DNA of 64,000 nucleotides from JAPKYZ01 sp033763835 (GCA_033763835.1 JANRJS010000023.1:45769-109768); one strand, 5' to 3'. Numbered from the stretch's first letter, positions 25,723 to 34,550 are shown. Numbers and translations: made by a program. Notes: generated by a model from the sequence alone, not told the origin.

Positions 25723-26126
25723 ATCGCCAGCCGGTCCGGCGGGATCCACTCCCGCCTCGCCTGCTGGTCGTTGACGATATCGAACGAGTAGTAGCGTTCG
25801 TGCAGCTTCCGATTTTCGCCGAACTTCTCGACCGCCAGCCGCACCGCCTCTTCGCGAGTAGTCGGCGCGCACGCGGACAGGTAATCGCGAATCACTCGCA
25901 CCCACAGGTGCGTCAGCGTTTCGTGATATCCGCTCGATTCGGTATTCTTACCGCCGACGGCCGCGTTGTAGTTCCAGATGCCCTCCCGCATGAAATCGAG
26001 CGTCTCCTCGAACGTTCGGTCGAACGCCACATAGGCGCACATTGAGACGTGCGCGGCGTGCGTCCATTTCTCTTTCGGCAGCCGGTGCGAACGCCACTCC
26101 TCGAAAAAGCGGTCGATCTCCGTCAC
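25719..26126 (-). CDS. Small conserved protein with WTHxAH motif, function unknown
   Basis: A 135-aa soluble, mostly helical protein. The recognisable conserved block is KEKWTHAAHVSMCAYV near residues 20-35, then IWNYNAAVGGKNTESSGYHETLTHLW, whose His residues (THAAH, GYHETLTH) could form a metal or catalytic site. Proteins with this pattern occur widely in bacteria, but I know of no assigned function. The GTG start at 26126 overlaps the stop of the LptF-LptG gene as GTGA, which fixes the start and indicates translational coupling; the longer frame is antisense to that gene's end. It ends convergent with the receptor gene, sharing CTAG. Confidence 0.78.
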   Translation of the reverse strand: MTEIDRFFEEWRSHRLPKEKWTHAAHVSMCAYVAFDRTFEETLDFMREGIWNYNAAVGGKNTESSGYHETLTHLWVRVIRDYLSACAPTTREEAVRLAVEKFGENRKLHERYYSFDIVNDQQARREWIPPDRLAI

Positions 26127-28459
26127 GTCCGCATTCTCGCCATGAGATACAAACCCGCCAGCGCGAAAATCCCGTCCGGCGCCCAGGCCGCCAACGCGGG
26201 CGGCAACTGGTTCAAGTAGCCGATCTGCTCGAACAACTTGCTCACGGACCAATAGGCGATCGCGATCCCCAAACTCACGCCCACGCCCGCCATCGCTCCG
26301 CGGCTGCCCGTGAGAAACGCGAAGGGGATCGAGAGCAGCGCCATGATGACGCCGAACAGAGGCACGGCGAACTTACTTTGCCTTTGCACCTGTAACTTCA
26401 CGGTGTCGAGTCCGCTTTGGCTGAGTTCTCCGATGTAGCGGTCGAGTTCAATGAAATTCATCTGCTGCGATAACTTCACTTCCCGGCGGAAGTAACCCGG
26501 CGGCTCGGTCAACTCGGGGAACGTCGCGGTTTGATTCGCGAAGTCTCGGTATTCGGTCACTTTGATGCCGTCGAGCTTCCGCACCTGGCCGTTTTGGAAG
26601 ACCCAGGTATTCAGAGTCGGCTCCCAGCGGGCGCGCTCCGCCGTAATGAGTTGCCTTAGGTGGAAAGATTCCGGGTCCAGTTCGTACACGCTCACCCCCA
26701 CCATGATCGGGTCCGACGGATCGAAGTACTTGTAGTAGTAGATTCGCGAGCCTTGTCCGAATACCCAGCGCCGGTCGGGGCGCAGATAAGTCTGCACAGC
26801 GCGTCCCTTAATCTCGTTGCGGATGGCGTCCTGCTTTTTGTTCGCGTCGGGAATGTAGTAATGGTCGAAGGCGAAGAGCATTCCCGAGAACGCCGCCGCC
26901 GCGAGAATCACGGGAGCGGCCAACCGGTACAGACTCACGCCGCAAGCCTTGAACGCGGTGACCTCGTTGTTCTTGGTCAGGACGCCGAAGGTCACTAGCA
27001 CGGCCACCAGCACCGCGATCGGCGCGGAATCGTAAATCAGCTTCGGCGCGAGATGGAACAGGTAGAGAAATACCCGGGTCAGCGGAATCTTGTTTTGGAC
27101 GATCTCGGGCAGCAGTTCGAAAAACGTGAACACCTCGACCATCGAGACGAAGCTAGCCAGCAACAGCGCGAAGTAGAACAGGAACGAATTCAGAATGTAA
27201 GTGTCCACTACTTGCGGAACCACGAAGAAAAGCCGCGCCCGACCCGCAGAAGGCCGGTCCGGCAGCGTGCGGACGCGTTGGAACAGATTTTCCGCCCATT
27301 TGCGGACGGCGGCCACCGGATCGAAGTCGCCCGGACGTTCGAGCCTCGACAGAAAGAAAACGCCGGCAACGGCGAACAGCGCATTCGGCAGCCACCTTGC
27401 GAGAACGATGGGAAACTCGCCTTGCCGCGCCAAGCCGATCAGCGGAATCTGCCCCGAGTAGTAAATCAGCACCAGCGCCAGCGTCAGTACGAACGCCGAA
27501 GAGCGGCCCGCTTTGCGGGACGACACTCCTAAGGGGATGCCGGCCAGCGCCAGCACCAGACAGCCCATGGGTAGCGCGAACCTCTGGTGCAGTTCCATCT
27601 TGGCGTCGATCGAATCGCGATCCGCCAGCGTCCCGGTCAGCCGGTAAAGCGGTACTGTGTCCTGTTCCACGTAACGGCTGGCTCGCACCTCGGCGGGTTT
27701 CTGCGCTTCGAGGATTTGTTCGCCGCTGGGAAAGGCGCTCGAAAAATCTTCGTCTGGCTTCTTCCCCGTTTCGTGCGTGTAGCCGTTACGCATCGAAAGC
27801 TGGATGCGGTTGCGCGCCGGATCGGGCAGCGCGATCGCTTCCTGTGCGATGGTGATGGGCGGCGCTTCGCCCGCCTCTCGCGCGCCGGTGGAGCGTTCCG
27901 AGGCGGGCCGCAGGTCGGCGATGAAAATCTTGCGCCACCGCGTCACGGGGCCGGCGATCACATCGCCCACATACAAGATCGTGTTGGGGAACGATTCCTC
28001 GAAAACGCGCGGTTGAATTTCGGCCGTGAGCTGCGACGCCACCAGCGAGTTCGACACGCGCAGCGTCTCGCGGATCGACCACGGAGTGAGCCAAAGGCTA
28101 GCGGCCCCCGTAAGTAACGCCGCCAAAGCCGAAAAAACCAGCACCGGCTTAACCACCACCCGCGCCGGAACGCCCGCCGCCCGCAACGCCGTGATCTCGT
28201 TGTCGCCCGACATGCGCGATAGCGCGAGCAGAATCCCCACCAGCACCCCGGCGGGCACGGTGAAGGGCAGCGTCGCCGGGATGGCGAGCGCCAATAGCCG
28301 GATCACCGTTTCCGGCGGGGCCGTACTGCGCACCAGCAACGAAAACACGCCCCGGTCGCCGCCCAGCCGCTGCAGGAAAAACACGAACGTGAACAGCGCG
28401 ATCCCGATGAGCGACGCCAGGGCGACTTCGCGAAACACCGCTCGATCGATCAAACGCAT
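26123..28459 (-). CDS. LptF-LptG fused lipopolysaccharide-export permease
   Basis: A 778-aa inner-membrane protein containing two complete LptF/LptG-type permease units in tandem. Unit one (about 1-365) starts RLIDRAVFREVALASLIG and has MSGDNEITALRAAGVP, the cytoplasmic loop that contacts the LptB ATPase, and a large periplasmic domain. Unit two (about 410-778) starts VVDTYILNSFLFYFALLL and has LTKNNEVTAFKACGVSLYRL at the equivalent place. In most bacteria these are two proteins forming a heterodimer that extracts LPS from the inner membrane; here one chain would supply both. No lptB or lptC lies nearby. It sits 12 nt behind the TldD-type genes in a minus-strand operon. Confidence 0.9.
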   Translation of the reverse strand: MRLIDRAVFREVALASLIGIALFTFVFFLQRLGGDRGVFSLLVRSTAPPETVIRLLALAIPATLPFTVPAGVLVGILLALSRMSGDNEITALRAAGVPARVVVKPVLVFSALAALLTGAASLWLTPWSIRETLRVSNSLVASQLTAEIQPRVFEESFPNTILYVGDVIAGPVTRWRKIFIADLRPASERSTGAREAGEAPPITIAQEAIALPDPARNRIQLSMRNGYTHETGKKPDEDFSSAFPSGEQILEAQKPAEVRASRYVEQDTVPLYRLTGTLADRDSIDAKMELHQRFALPMGCLVLALAGIPLGVSSRKAGRSSAFVLTLALVLIYYSGQIPLIGLARQGEFPIVLARWLPNALFAVAGVFFLSRLERPGDFDPVAAVRKWAENLFQRVRTLPDRPSAGRARLFFVVPQVVDTYILNSFLFYFALLLASFVSMVEVFTFFELLPEIVQNKIPLTRVFLYLFHLAPKLIYDSAPIAVLVAVLVTFGVLTKNNEVTAFKACGVSLYRLAAPVILAAAAFSGMLFAFDHYYIPDANKKQDAIRNEIKGRAVQTYLRPDRRWVFGQGSRIYYYKYFDPSDPIMVGVSVYELDPESFHLRQLITAERARWEPTLNTWVFQNGQVRKLDGIKVTEYRDFANQTATFPELTEPPGYFRREVKLSQQMNFIELDRYIGELSQSGLDTVKLQVQRQSKFAVPLFGVIMALLSIPFAFLTGSRGAMAGVGVSLGIAIAYWSVSKLFEQIGYLNQLPPALAAWAPDGIFALAGLYLMARMRT

Positions 28460-28471
28460 AGCGGGACTCGG

Positions 28472-30241
28472 TTAGGGTGTCGGCGGCGGAGGCGGCGCTA
28501 CCGGTGGGCGCGGCTGATCTTCGTTCGCCACGTCGAGTTCGACATCCTCGAGCAGAATCGACGGAGCGAAAACCGTAGCCAGATAGCCGTAGCCGCCCGC
28601 ACCCATCAAGGAGAACGGCGCGCCGTTGCCGAGGAAGCTAAAGCCGAATTCCTCGTCGGACGCCGCCGCGATATCGCGCAGGGAGCGCAAGTTGAATCCG
28701 CGGAATCGCAGGCCGCGCACCAGCTCTTCACGACCGTCCGGATACACGCGATACGCGAGCAGCGGCATGCTGGTTCCGCGATCCGGACCGGAAACCAGAC
28801 GGCGCAACTCGGCGATCGAAGCCGAAGAGGGGAAGTCCATCTTCTTGACGACCAGCGCGTACGGCTTGCCGCGATCCGCCATCAGCTTGGTTAAACGGCC
28901 GCGCATGTCCTTCGACGGCACGGGCTCCGAGCACTTCACGAACAAATTGGAAATCGCGGCCGTTTTGCCGCCGAAGGCTCCCGGCAGACGCGCGTGGCCG
29001 TTACTGGTTAGCGCATCGCGCGCCGGTTGGCGCGTGGTCAGCAGAGCCTTTAGGACTCCCTTCTCGACCACCGGAACCGTCTGGGGCGCGACGCCTTCGA
29101 TATCCACCGGATAGTAGCCGAGCAGCGGCTTGCCCCGGTACTCGCGCTGCGTAGGATCGTCCACCATATCGAAAGAGGCGGGGAGAATCCTCGATCCGAT
29201 CTTGCCTTCGAGCGGGCTAGGTTGAATGGGTACCGGACGCCCCGGTTCGCCCACCGGACGCCGGATCGCGGGCAGAGCGGCGCTAAAGAACTCGGCGAAT
29301 AACTGCGCGGCGGCGGTTCCCTCGAACAATACGGGACCGGTGTAGTTCTCGCCCAGCGGCGCGGCGGCGAGCGCCTTCACGTTGGCCGCCACTTGCGACA
29401 CCGCGCGGCGCAAATCGAGCTCCGCCGGAAACTGCCCCGGGTCCAGCGATTCGATGACGTCGTGATCGCGCACCCGCATACCGTCGGGGCATTGGCCGGT
29501 GGCGCGCGTGCGGAGGTAAGCCACCGGATCGGGGTACACCGCCACCGTCGCCTCGGAATTCGAATAATACGAAGTAGAGTGCGCCAGATTGCATTCGACG
29601 CTCGACTCGATCACTTCGGGCGTCTCCGCGTAGAGAGCCGATAGCGAAATGGTCCGGTTGCGCCACAGAGTTTGATCGAACCGCGGGCGCTGATGCTCGA
29701 TCACGGTGCGCAACTGGGGCGCGGCCGAGAAATCGGGGAGCTTTTCCGCTTGCGTGACGCTGCGTAACGCCGCCCTCTTTCGCCCGATCGCCTCGACGGC
29801 GGTCTTAAAGGCGCGGTCGGTTGCGAGCCAGAACGCCCGCCGCAGCGAATCGTAATTGTCGTCGAGCGGAAACTGGTCGGGATCGAATCGGGAGCCGGGG
29901 TAGTAGTCCGACAAGACATAGTTCGTGTTGTCGAAGTCCGGCCCGCCGACGCGCACCCCGATGCGGGGGATACGGGCGCGGCCGCTCCGCTCGTTGATCA
30001 GGCCGCCGAGGGACGCGAGAACGGTATAGCTGATCGTGTCGTCGAGCGCGTACTCGACGAAATACAGCGGGTCTTTCGCGGCCAGCCGCAGTTGCCGGGA
30101 GCGGTTCAACTCGTCCGCCATAGCTCGGAGAATCGGGTGCGCGGCCAGCGGTATGGGAGCGCCCGGCTTAGCCGGGACGGCGGGCTGTTGCGCCTTCGCC
30201 GAAAACGAAGCTAGCCAGGCCAGAAGATCGCGGCGCTTCAC
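28472..30241 (-). CDS. TldD/PmbA-family protein with degenerate metal site, exported
   Basis: A 589-aa relative of the TldD/PmbA (TldE) metallopeptidases. The GTG start at 30241 overlaps the upstream stop as GTGA. The N-terminus VKRRDLLAWLASFSAKAQQ is a signal peptide with a twin-Arg look. The body aligns with the next gene upstream, including YFVEYALDDTISYTVLASLG, RVGGPDFDNTNY and RRAFWLATDRAFKTA. At the place of the HExxxH zinc motif it has AEFFSA (about 316-321), so the two metal-binding His are lost. Family knowledge: TldD-TldE heterodimers have one active subunit and one that only shapes the cavity. A proline-rich tail (APPPPPTP) closes it. Confidence 0.85.
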   Translation of the reverse strand: MKRRDLLAWLASFSAKAQQPAVPAKPGAPIPLAAHPILRAMADELNRSRQLRLAAKDPLYFVEYALDDTISYTVLASLGGLINERSGRARIPRIGVRVGGPDFDNTNYVLSDYYPGSRFDPDQFPLDDNYDSLRRAFWLATDRAFKTAVEAIGRKRAALRSVTQAEKLPDFSAAPQLRTVIEHQRPRFDQTLWRNRTISLSALYAETPEVIESSVECNLAHSTSYYSNSEATVAVYPDPVAYLRTRATGQCPDGMRVRDHDVIESLDPGQFPAELDLRRAVSQVAANVKALAAAPLGENYTGPVLFEGTAAAQLFAEFFSAALPAIRRPVGEPGRPVPIQPSPLEGKIGSRILPASFDMVDDPTQREYRGKPLLGYYPVDIEGVAPQTVPVVEKGVLKALLTTRQPARDALTSNGHARLPGAFGGKTAAISNLFVKCSEPVPSKDMRGRLTKLMADRGKPYALVVKKMDFPSSASIAELRRLVSGPDRGTSMPLLAYRVYPDGREELVRGLRFRGFNLRSLRDIAAASDEEFGFSFLGNGAPFSLMGAGGYGYLATVFAPSILLEDVELDVANEDQPRPPVAPPPPPTP

Positions 30242-31938
30242 TGGCCGGTACCCTTCGTGTCCGGACGGCTGGATTCGGGCCGCTCGAGAAACGGCGGCCG
30301 GTCCTGCGAGCGCTCTTTCTTCTGAATTTCGATCTCCGACACGAGAATCGCGGGCGAGACCGCCGAAACCGGGACCGTACCCGATTCCGCTCCGCAATAC
30401 CCGTTGAAAACTTCGGGTTTGTCGCCGGTGGCCATGATCTTCGCGAAACTCGCAAGCGGCGTACCCACAATGTCCGCTCCGCGAACCAGTTCGTCGGGCC
30501 GACCGTCCGCCCAGACGCGGTAGACAATCAGCGGGATCACCGTGAACGCCTGTAAGCCCCGTCGGCCGGTGGTGGTGAATCCGCCGGTAACTTGCTCGAA
30601 ATAAAGTCCGTATGGCTTATTTTGGCGGCGCGCCTCGGCGATCAGCATTTCGCGTAACTGCGGCGCGGTGGTTTGCTTCGAAGACTCGACGATCAAATTC
30701 GACTGCCGGGACACCACTTCGGCCCCGGGCTGCTTTCGCCCATGCCCATTCGAGTTCGGAAATCCTTCGATCGGCGACCGCGACAGCAGAAACGTCTTCA
30801 AGACACCCCCATCCACCAGCTTGACGCTCGACGCGCGCACGCCCTCGTCGTCGAAGCTGTACCAGCCGAATAAGTCCATACCGGCCATCTGTTTACGAGT
30901 AGCGTCGAAAGTGACGGAAAGGAAATCGGGCAGGATCGGCGTACCCACGCTCTTGGCGAACGTCTGACCCTCGGTTTCGTCTTTTTGACGGTGTCCCTCG
31001 ATCCGGTGCCCGAAAATCTCGTGGAAAAAAACACCCGCCGAGCGCCCGGAAAGGATCGCCGGGCCTACGTACGGTTCAACGACCGGCGCGCGCAGCAATC
31101 CGGCCAAATTCGCGGAGACCTTCTCGATGGCTTGCGCGACAATCTTGTCGTCGGGCAGTTTGCCGGGTTCCGAAGCCTCGAAACTCTCGTTCGCCGACAC
31201 GTCCATGCCGTCTGGAGCTTTCCCTTGAGCGCTGACGGTAACCCGGGCGAACGTCCGTCCGTGCTCCAGACGCGCGCCTTCGGTAGAAACAAAGCGCTTC
31301 ACCTCGCGTTGCGCTGCGATGGTGACGCGCGACGCCAGCACGCCCGGTTTGCCGTTGAACAACGCCGACCACTGGCGGGCTTTCGCTTCCCAGGCGGCGC
31401 GGTCGATCTTTAAGGTTGGTACCGGTTCGACCGCTTTCTGCGGGCTCTCGACCGAGAAATCGGCCACCACCGCCGCTTCCTTAACGATCACCTCGCGCTG
31501 CGAGTTCATCGCGATCATCCGCTGCAAGGCGGTCCGGTAGACGCGGTCGGTCTCGAGCCACGCGCGCCGCCGTAGAGCCGCCAAGCTTCCTTCCACCGGC
31601 ACGCCAACGGCGTTCGCGAACCGGGGCCGCTCGCCGCGAATGATCCGGTAATTGTCGAGCTTCGGCGATCCGATGCGGACCGAGACGTCGAGGAACCGCG
31701 CCCGGCTACCGCCCGATTGCTCGAGCGCGCCGAAAGACGCGCTCACGGCCTCGCCTTCCGTGTCGGTCAACGCGTAAGAGACAAAATAGGGAGGCGGGTC
31801 GCCTTTGGCTTTCAGCGCTTCGAAGTTGCGCTTCAGTTCCTCTTCGAGAACGTCGAGAGGGCCGGCCGCCCTCGCCTGAGCCTCTAATCGCGCTTCGAGC
31901 GCAAATCCAAAGAGGAGAAGCGGCAAAAGGCGGGCCAC
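30238..31938 (-). CDS. TldD-type metalloprotease with intact HExxxH, exported
   Basis: A 566-aa TldD/PmbA-family protein. GTG start at 31938, then a probable signal peptide (MARLLPLLLFGFALEARLEA). The zinc motif HEIFGH is intact at 306-311 in GVFFHEIFGHRIEGHRQ. PSVFDEGVRASS-like (YSFDDEGVRASSVKLVDGGVLKTFLLSR) and GFPNSNGHGR are typical family signatures. Known relatives TldD-TldE trim leader peptides or unfolded peptides in the cytoplasm; here both partners seem to be exported, so the substrate should be periplasmic. It is followed, with GTGA overlap, by a paralogue lacking the zinc ligands, suggesting a heterodimer. The C-terminus is charged and Pro-rich. Confidence 0.9.
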   Translation of the reverse strand: MARLLPLLLFGFALEARLEAQARAAGPLDVLEEELKRNFEALKAKGDPPPYFVSYALTDTEGEAVSASFGALEQSGGSRARFLDVSVRIGSPKLDNYRIIRGERPRFANAVGVPVEGSLAALRRRAWLETDRVYRTALQRMIAMNSQREVIVKEAAVVADFSVESPQKAVEPVPTLKIDRAAWEAKARQWSALFNGKPGVLASRVTIAAQREVKRFVSTEGARLEHGRTFARVTVSAQGKAPDGMDVSANESFEASEPGKLPDDKIVAQAIEKVSANLAGLLRAPVVEPYVGPAILSGRSAGVFFHEIFGHRIEGHRQKDETEGQTFAKSVGTPILPDFLSVTFDATRKQMAGMDLFGWYSFDDEGVRASSVKLVDGGVLKTFLLSRSPIEGFPNSNGHGRKQPGAEVVSRQSNLIVESSKQTTAPQLREMLIAEARRQNKPYGLYFEQVTGGFTTTGRRGLQAFTVIPLIVYRVWADGRPDELVRGADIVGTPLASFAKIMATGDKPEVFNGYCGAESGTVPVSAVSPAILVSEIEIQKKERSQDRPPFLERPESSRPDTKGTGQ

Positions 31939-31957
31939 GGCTTCAGGATAGCAGCCG

Positions 31958-32611
31958 TTATACTCCCAAACCGCCCGCCGCAGCCGAAAGCTGTCCGCGA
32001 AACTTAAGGCCGGCCAACGCGAGGCCGTAGCGTCCGCGAACGCCGGTTTTTTCGAAGATGTGCTTCAAGTGGATCTTGACGGTGCCGGGACGGATGCCCA
32101 GTTCGAGAGCGATGTCGCGGTTCTTCATCCCGCTTTCCACCAGTTCCATCACCTGACGCTCGCGGGGCGTAAGTCCATTGCGGCCCGCGCGTTCCATTTG
32201 GATTCCCCGGAACACCGTGTCTTCGAGCCAGGTCTGCCCCGACGCCACGGTCTTCAAGCATGTAAGCAGCGTTTCCGGAGTGGCTGTCTTGCGCATCACG
32301 CCGCGCGCGCCCGCCTGGATCAACCGCAGCGCCTCGATCTCCGTGATCGCCCCGCCCCAAACGACGGTAGCGGTACGGCCCGCCGATTCGGCGAGCCAAA
32401 TCGGAAGCTGATCGGGCCCGGCCGTCTTATCCACCAAGGCCAGCGCCGGGCGCGATCCCGAACGCTCCCTAAGGGCGGAGAGGCTGGTGGTGGCGGCGAT
32501 CACCTCGAACTCCGGCGCCGCCGCAATCACGGCGCGAAGCCCTTCCAGCGTCAGAGGTTGTGAGTCGCAAACCGCGACCCCTAGCCGCGGTTGCCCGGAA
32601 TAATCATGCAT
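31958..32611 (-). CDS. NarL/LuxR-type response regulator
   Basis: A 217-aa two-domain regulator. Residues 8-130 form a receiver-like domain (VAVCDSQPLTLEGLRAV; Asp in ALALVDKTAG; Lys in GVMRKTATPETLL). Only one acidic residue is visible at the usual acidic pocket, so phosphorylation may be weak or absent. Residues about 145-205 form a LuxR helix-turn-helix: LTPRERQVMELVESGMKNRDIALEL then GTVKIHLKHIFEKTGVRGR. No histidine kinase gene adjoins it. It lies 19 nt upstream of the TldD gene on the same strand, as the likely first gene of that operon, and is divergent from the CpaE-like gene 85 bp away, which it may also control. Confidence 0.88.
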   Translation of the reverse strand: MHDYSGQPRLGVAVCDSQPLTLEGLRAVIAAAPEFEVIAATTSLSALRERSGSRPALALVDKTAGPDQLPIWLAESAGRTATVVWGGAITEIEALRLIQAGARGVMRKTATPETLLTCLKTVASGQTWLEDTVFRGIQMERAGRNGLTPRERQVMELVESGMKNRDIALELGIRPGTVKIHLKHIFEKTGVRGRYGLALAGLKFRGQLSAAAGGLGV

Positions 32612-32696
32612 CGGTCTTTACTGGTAGTCGCCCACCGGCGGCGTAATTCTCACGAAAGACGCGGTTTTCGCCGATCTGACCCTTTAGCCCTCCTCC

Positions 32697-33905
32697 ATGA
32701 GCGCTCTCCAGTCCGCACGAAATTGGAAGATTCTGATCCTCGGCCCGTCGGCGAAGTTGACGGGCGGGGCCCGGACTTTGCTCGCGCAGGAAATGCCGGC
32801 GGCTCAAGTGTTTGAGATTCGGTCCTACCCGGAATCGGCGGCCCTGCCGCAACTGTTCGCCGGTCAGCCGTTGTCGCTTTGTCTGCTCGACGCCGCTACC
32901 TCGCGCGATACGGCGATCGCCTTAATCAAGGAAATTCAACGGCTTGCGCCGCGGGTGGCGGTGGTGGCGATGCTCGAGGAAAACGACCCGAACGCCGTAC
33001 TGAGCTGTTTGCGGGGCGGCGCCTCGGAATTCCTGATCCACCCTTTCGCCGCCGCGCAACTGGAGGAAGTCGCCGCCAAATTGACGCAGGCCTTTCCCGA
33101 ACTGGCCGCATCCGCCGGACATGCCCGGGTGATCGCCGTCCTGCCCGCCAAAGGAGGCTGCGGGGCGTCTACGCTGGCCCTAAACCTCGCCTATCAAAAG
33201 AAGCGCTTTAACGCCAAACGAGTCCTGCTGGCCGATCTTGACCCGCTCTGCGGTACGCTCGCCTTCCAAATGAAGGCCAAACCGTCCTACACATTTATGG
33301 ACGCCTTGCAGCGCGCGCACCAGCTCGACGCCGACGTTTGGCGCGGATTAGTGCAGACCGCCGACGGCCTGGACGTGCTTCACGCGCCCGACACGCTCGT
33401 CGAGGGCATCTACGAGCCGCCCGATCCGGCGGCCATGATCGAATTCGCCCGCAGTCTCTACGACCTTGCCGTCCTCGACTGCGGATCGGCCTATGGCTCT
33501 TGGAATACGCGCCTGGCGCAACTCGCCGACGACGTGGTGTTGGTGGCGTCGACCGATGCGGCGGCGGTACGGTCGGCGAAGCGCGCGCTGGATTCGTTAA
33601 CGGCCCGGCACGTGCCGCTATCGCGCATCAAGCTGGTGGCGAATCGCGAGCCGAAAGGCTCGGAGACGGAGCGGCTGGCCGTCGCCGTAGGCATTCCCGT
33701 AACCCAAATCATCCCCGCCGATCCCGAGACGGTCCATACCGCGCTTATCGAAGGCAAAGCGGCCGCCGCCGGAACGCCCTTCGCCAAAGCCGTCGCACAA
33801 CTCGCAACCGCGCTGGCGGGAGTTCCGGCGGAAAAACCCGCCGAGAAGTCTCCGGCGAAGACGTCTGGAATCGCGAATCTGTTCGGACTCCTGCGGCGCG
33901 CCTAA
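32697..33905 (+). CDS. CpaE/TadZ-like ParA-family ATPase
   Basis: A 402-aa protein. The first 130 residues form a receiver-like fold (WKILILGPS, LCLLDAATSRDT, ASEFLIHPF) in which the conserved Lys is replaced by His, so it is probably a pseudo-receiver. The second domain is a MinD/ParA ATPase: deviant Walker A AKGGCGASTLALNLA, LLADLDPLCGTLAFQ, and LAVLDCGSAYGS. CpaE/TadZ proteins position Flp/Tad pilus machines at the pole. No other tad/cpa gene is in the window, so this copy is an orphan whose partners are elsewhere. The C-terminal 30 residues are Lys/Pro/Ala-rich. It converges on the SET-domain gene with a 6-nt gap. Confidence 0.85.
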   Translation: MSALQSARNWKILILGPSAKLTGGARTLLAQEMPAAQVFEIRSYPESAALPQLFAGQPLSLCLLDAATSRDTAIALIKEIQRLAPRVAVVAMLEENDPNAVLSCLRGGASEFLIHPFAAAQLEEVAAKLTQAFPELAASAGHARVIAVLPAKGGCGASTLALNLAYQKKRFNAKRVLLADLDPLCGTLAFQMKAKPSYTFMDALQRAHQLDADVWRGLVQTADGLDVLHAPDTLVEGIYEPPDPAAMIEFARSLYDLAVLDCGSAYGSWNTRLAQLADDVVLVASTDAAAVRSAKRALDSLTARHVPLSRIKLVANREPKGSETERLAVAVGIPVTQIIPADPETVHTALIEGKAAAAGTPFAKAVAQLATALAGVPAEKPAEKSPAKTSGIANLFGLLRRA

Positions 33906-33911
33906 CCGGCG

Positions 33912-34358
33912 CTAGTCGCCCTTCTTAATGTTGATGTAGCCCCGGCAAGTTGCCGCTCCGCAACCGCAGCGGACCTTCTCCACGTTCCAGGCGAAGCGGT
34001 AATCGATGAGAAGCTCCTCCCCTTTGCGGATCGGGCGCTTCGACATGTACAAGATATGCCCGCGCAGGATGACGGCTTGTACGTTCGGATCGCAGGAGTG
34101 ATTGATGTACTCGGCCCCGCTGCCGCCCACGGCGCCGTCGATCGACCAATAGTTGTCGAGCGTAAACAGATAGACGTGTTCCCGCGAATCCGCTCGCCGC
34201 TTGGTTTCGCGGCGGCTGATCCGTTCGCCCGTGTATTCGATCACCTTCCGGCGCGCGGGGATCGGCTCCGCCGCGAAGATACCCCAGCGGTGAATCCGCG
34301 AGGGGCCGATGCGGAGCTTGAATTGGCAGGCTTGGGGGTCTAGGCGCGGGGTGCTCAA
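33912..34358 (-). CDS. SET-domain protein (putative protein lysine methyltransferase)
   Basis: A 148-aa protein consisting of a SET domain with a post-SET Cys motif. SRIHRWGIFAAEPI (20-33) is the SAM-binding N-motif, GAEYINHSCDPNVQ (81-94) contains the NHS core, KGEELLIDY (112-120) has the catalytic-site Tyr, and CGCGAATCRGYI (131-142) is the zinc-binding post-SET. All key motifs are intact, so an active SAM-dependent lysine methyltransferase is likely. SET proteins are mainly eukaryotic; bacterial ones have been seen acting on ribosomal, DNA-binding or host proteins. The target here is unknown. It starts 9 nt after a 36-aa membrane microprotein gene on the same strand. Confidence 0.9.
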   Translation of the reverse strand: MSTPRLDPQACQFKLRIGPSRIHRWGIFAAEPIPARRKVIEYTGERISRRETKRRADSREHVYLFTLDNYWSIDGAVGGSGAEYINHSCDPNVQAVILRGHILYMSKRPIRKGEELLIDYRFAWNVEKVRCGCGAATCRGYINIKKGD

Positions 34359-34367
34359 TCGGAGGGC

Positions 34368-34478
34368 TTAAAACTCGTCTTTGACTTTCTTCTTATTGCC
34401 TTTGCGGCGCATGACGATAATCACCACGCACAGGACGCATAGTAACCCGGCGACGATCTGAACGGTTTCGTTGGTCAC
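34368..34478 (-). CDS. 36-aa single-pass membrane microprotein
   Basis: A short frame from GTG (34478) to TAA encodes 36 residues: a polar start (MTNETVQ), a hydrophobic segment from about 8 to 22 with two Cys (GLLCVLCVVIIV) and a basic tail (RRKGNKKKVKDEF). GAGGAG at 34490-34495, 11 nt upstream of the GTG, is a good ribosome binding site, and an in-frame stop just upstream removes longer alternatives. The positive-inside rule predicts a cytoplasmic C-terminus. It directly precedes the SET-domain gene, so the two are probably co-transcribed. The function is unknown; similar short proteins often regulate membrane complexes. Confidence 0.65.
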   Translation of the reverse strand: MTNETVQIVAGLLCVLCVVIIVMRRKGNKKKVKDEF

Positions 34479-34550
34479 GGAAGTTCACGCTCCTCGGAAG
34501 TAATCTAGGGTAGCGAAACCGGACCCGGCGGGCAAGCGCGAACGCAGCTC

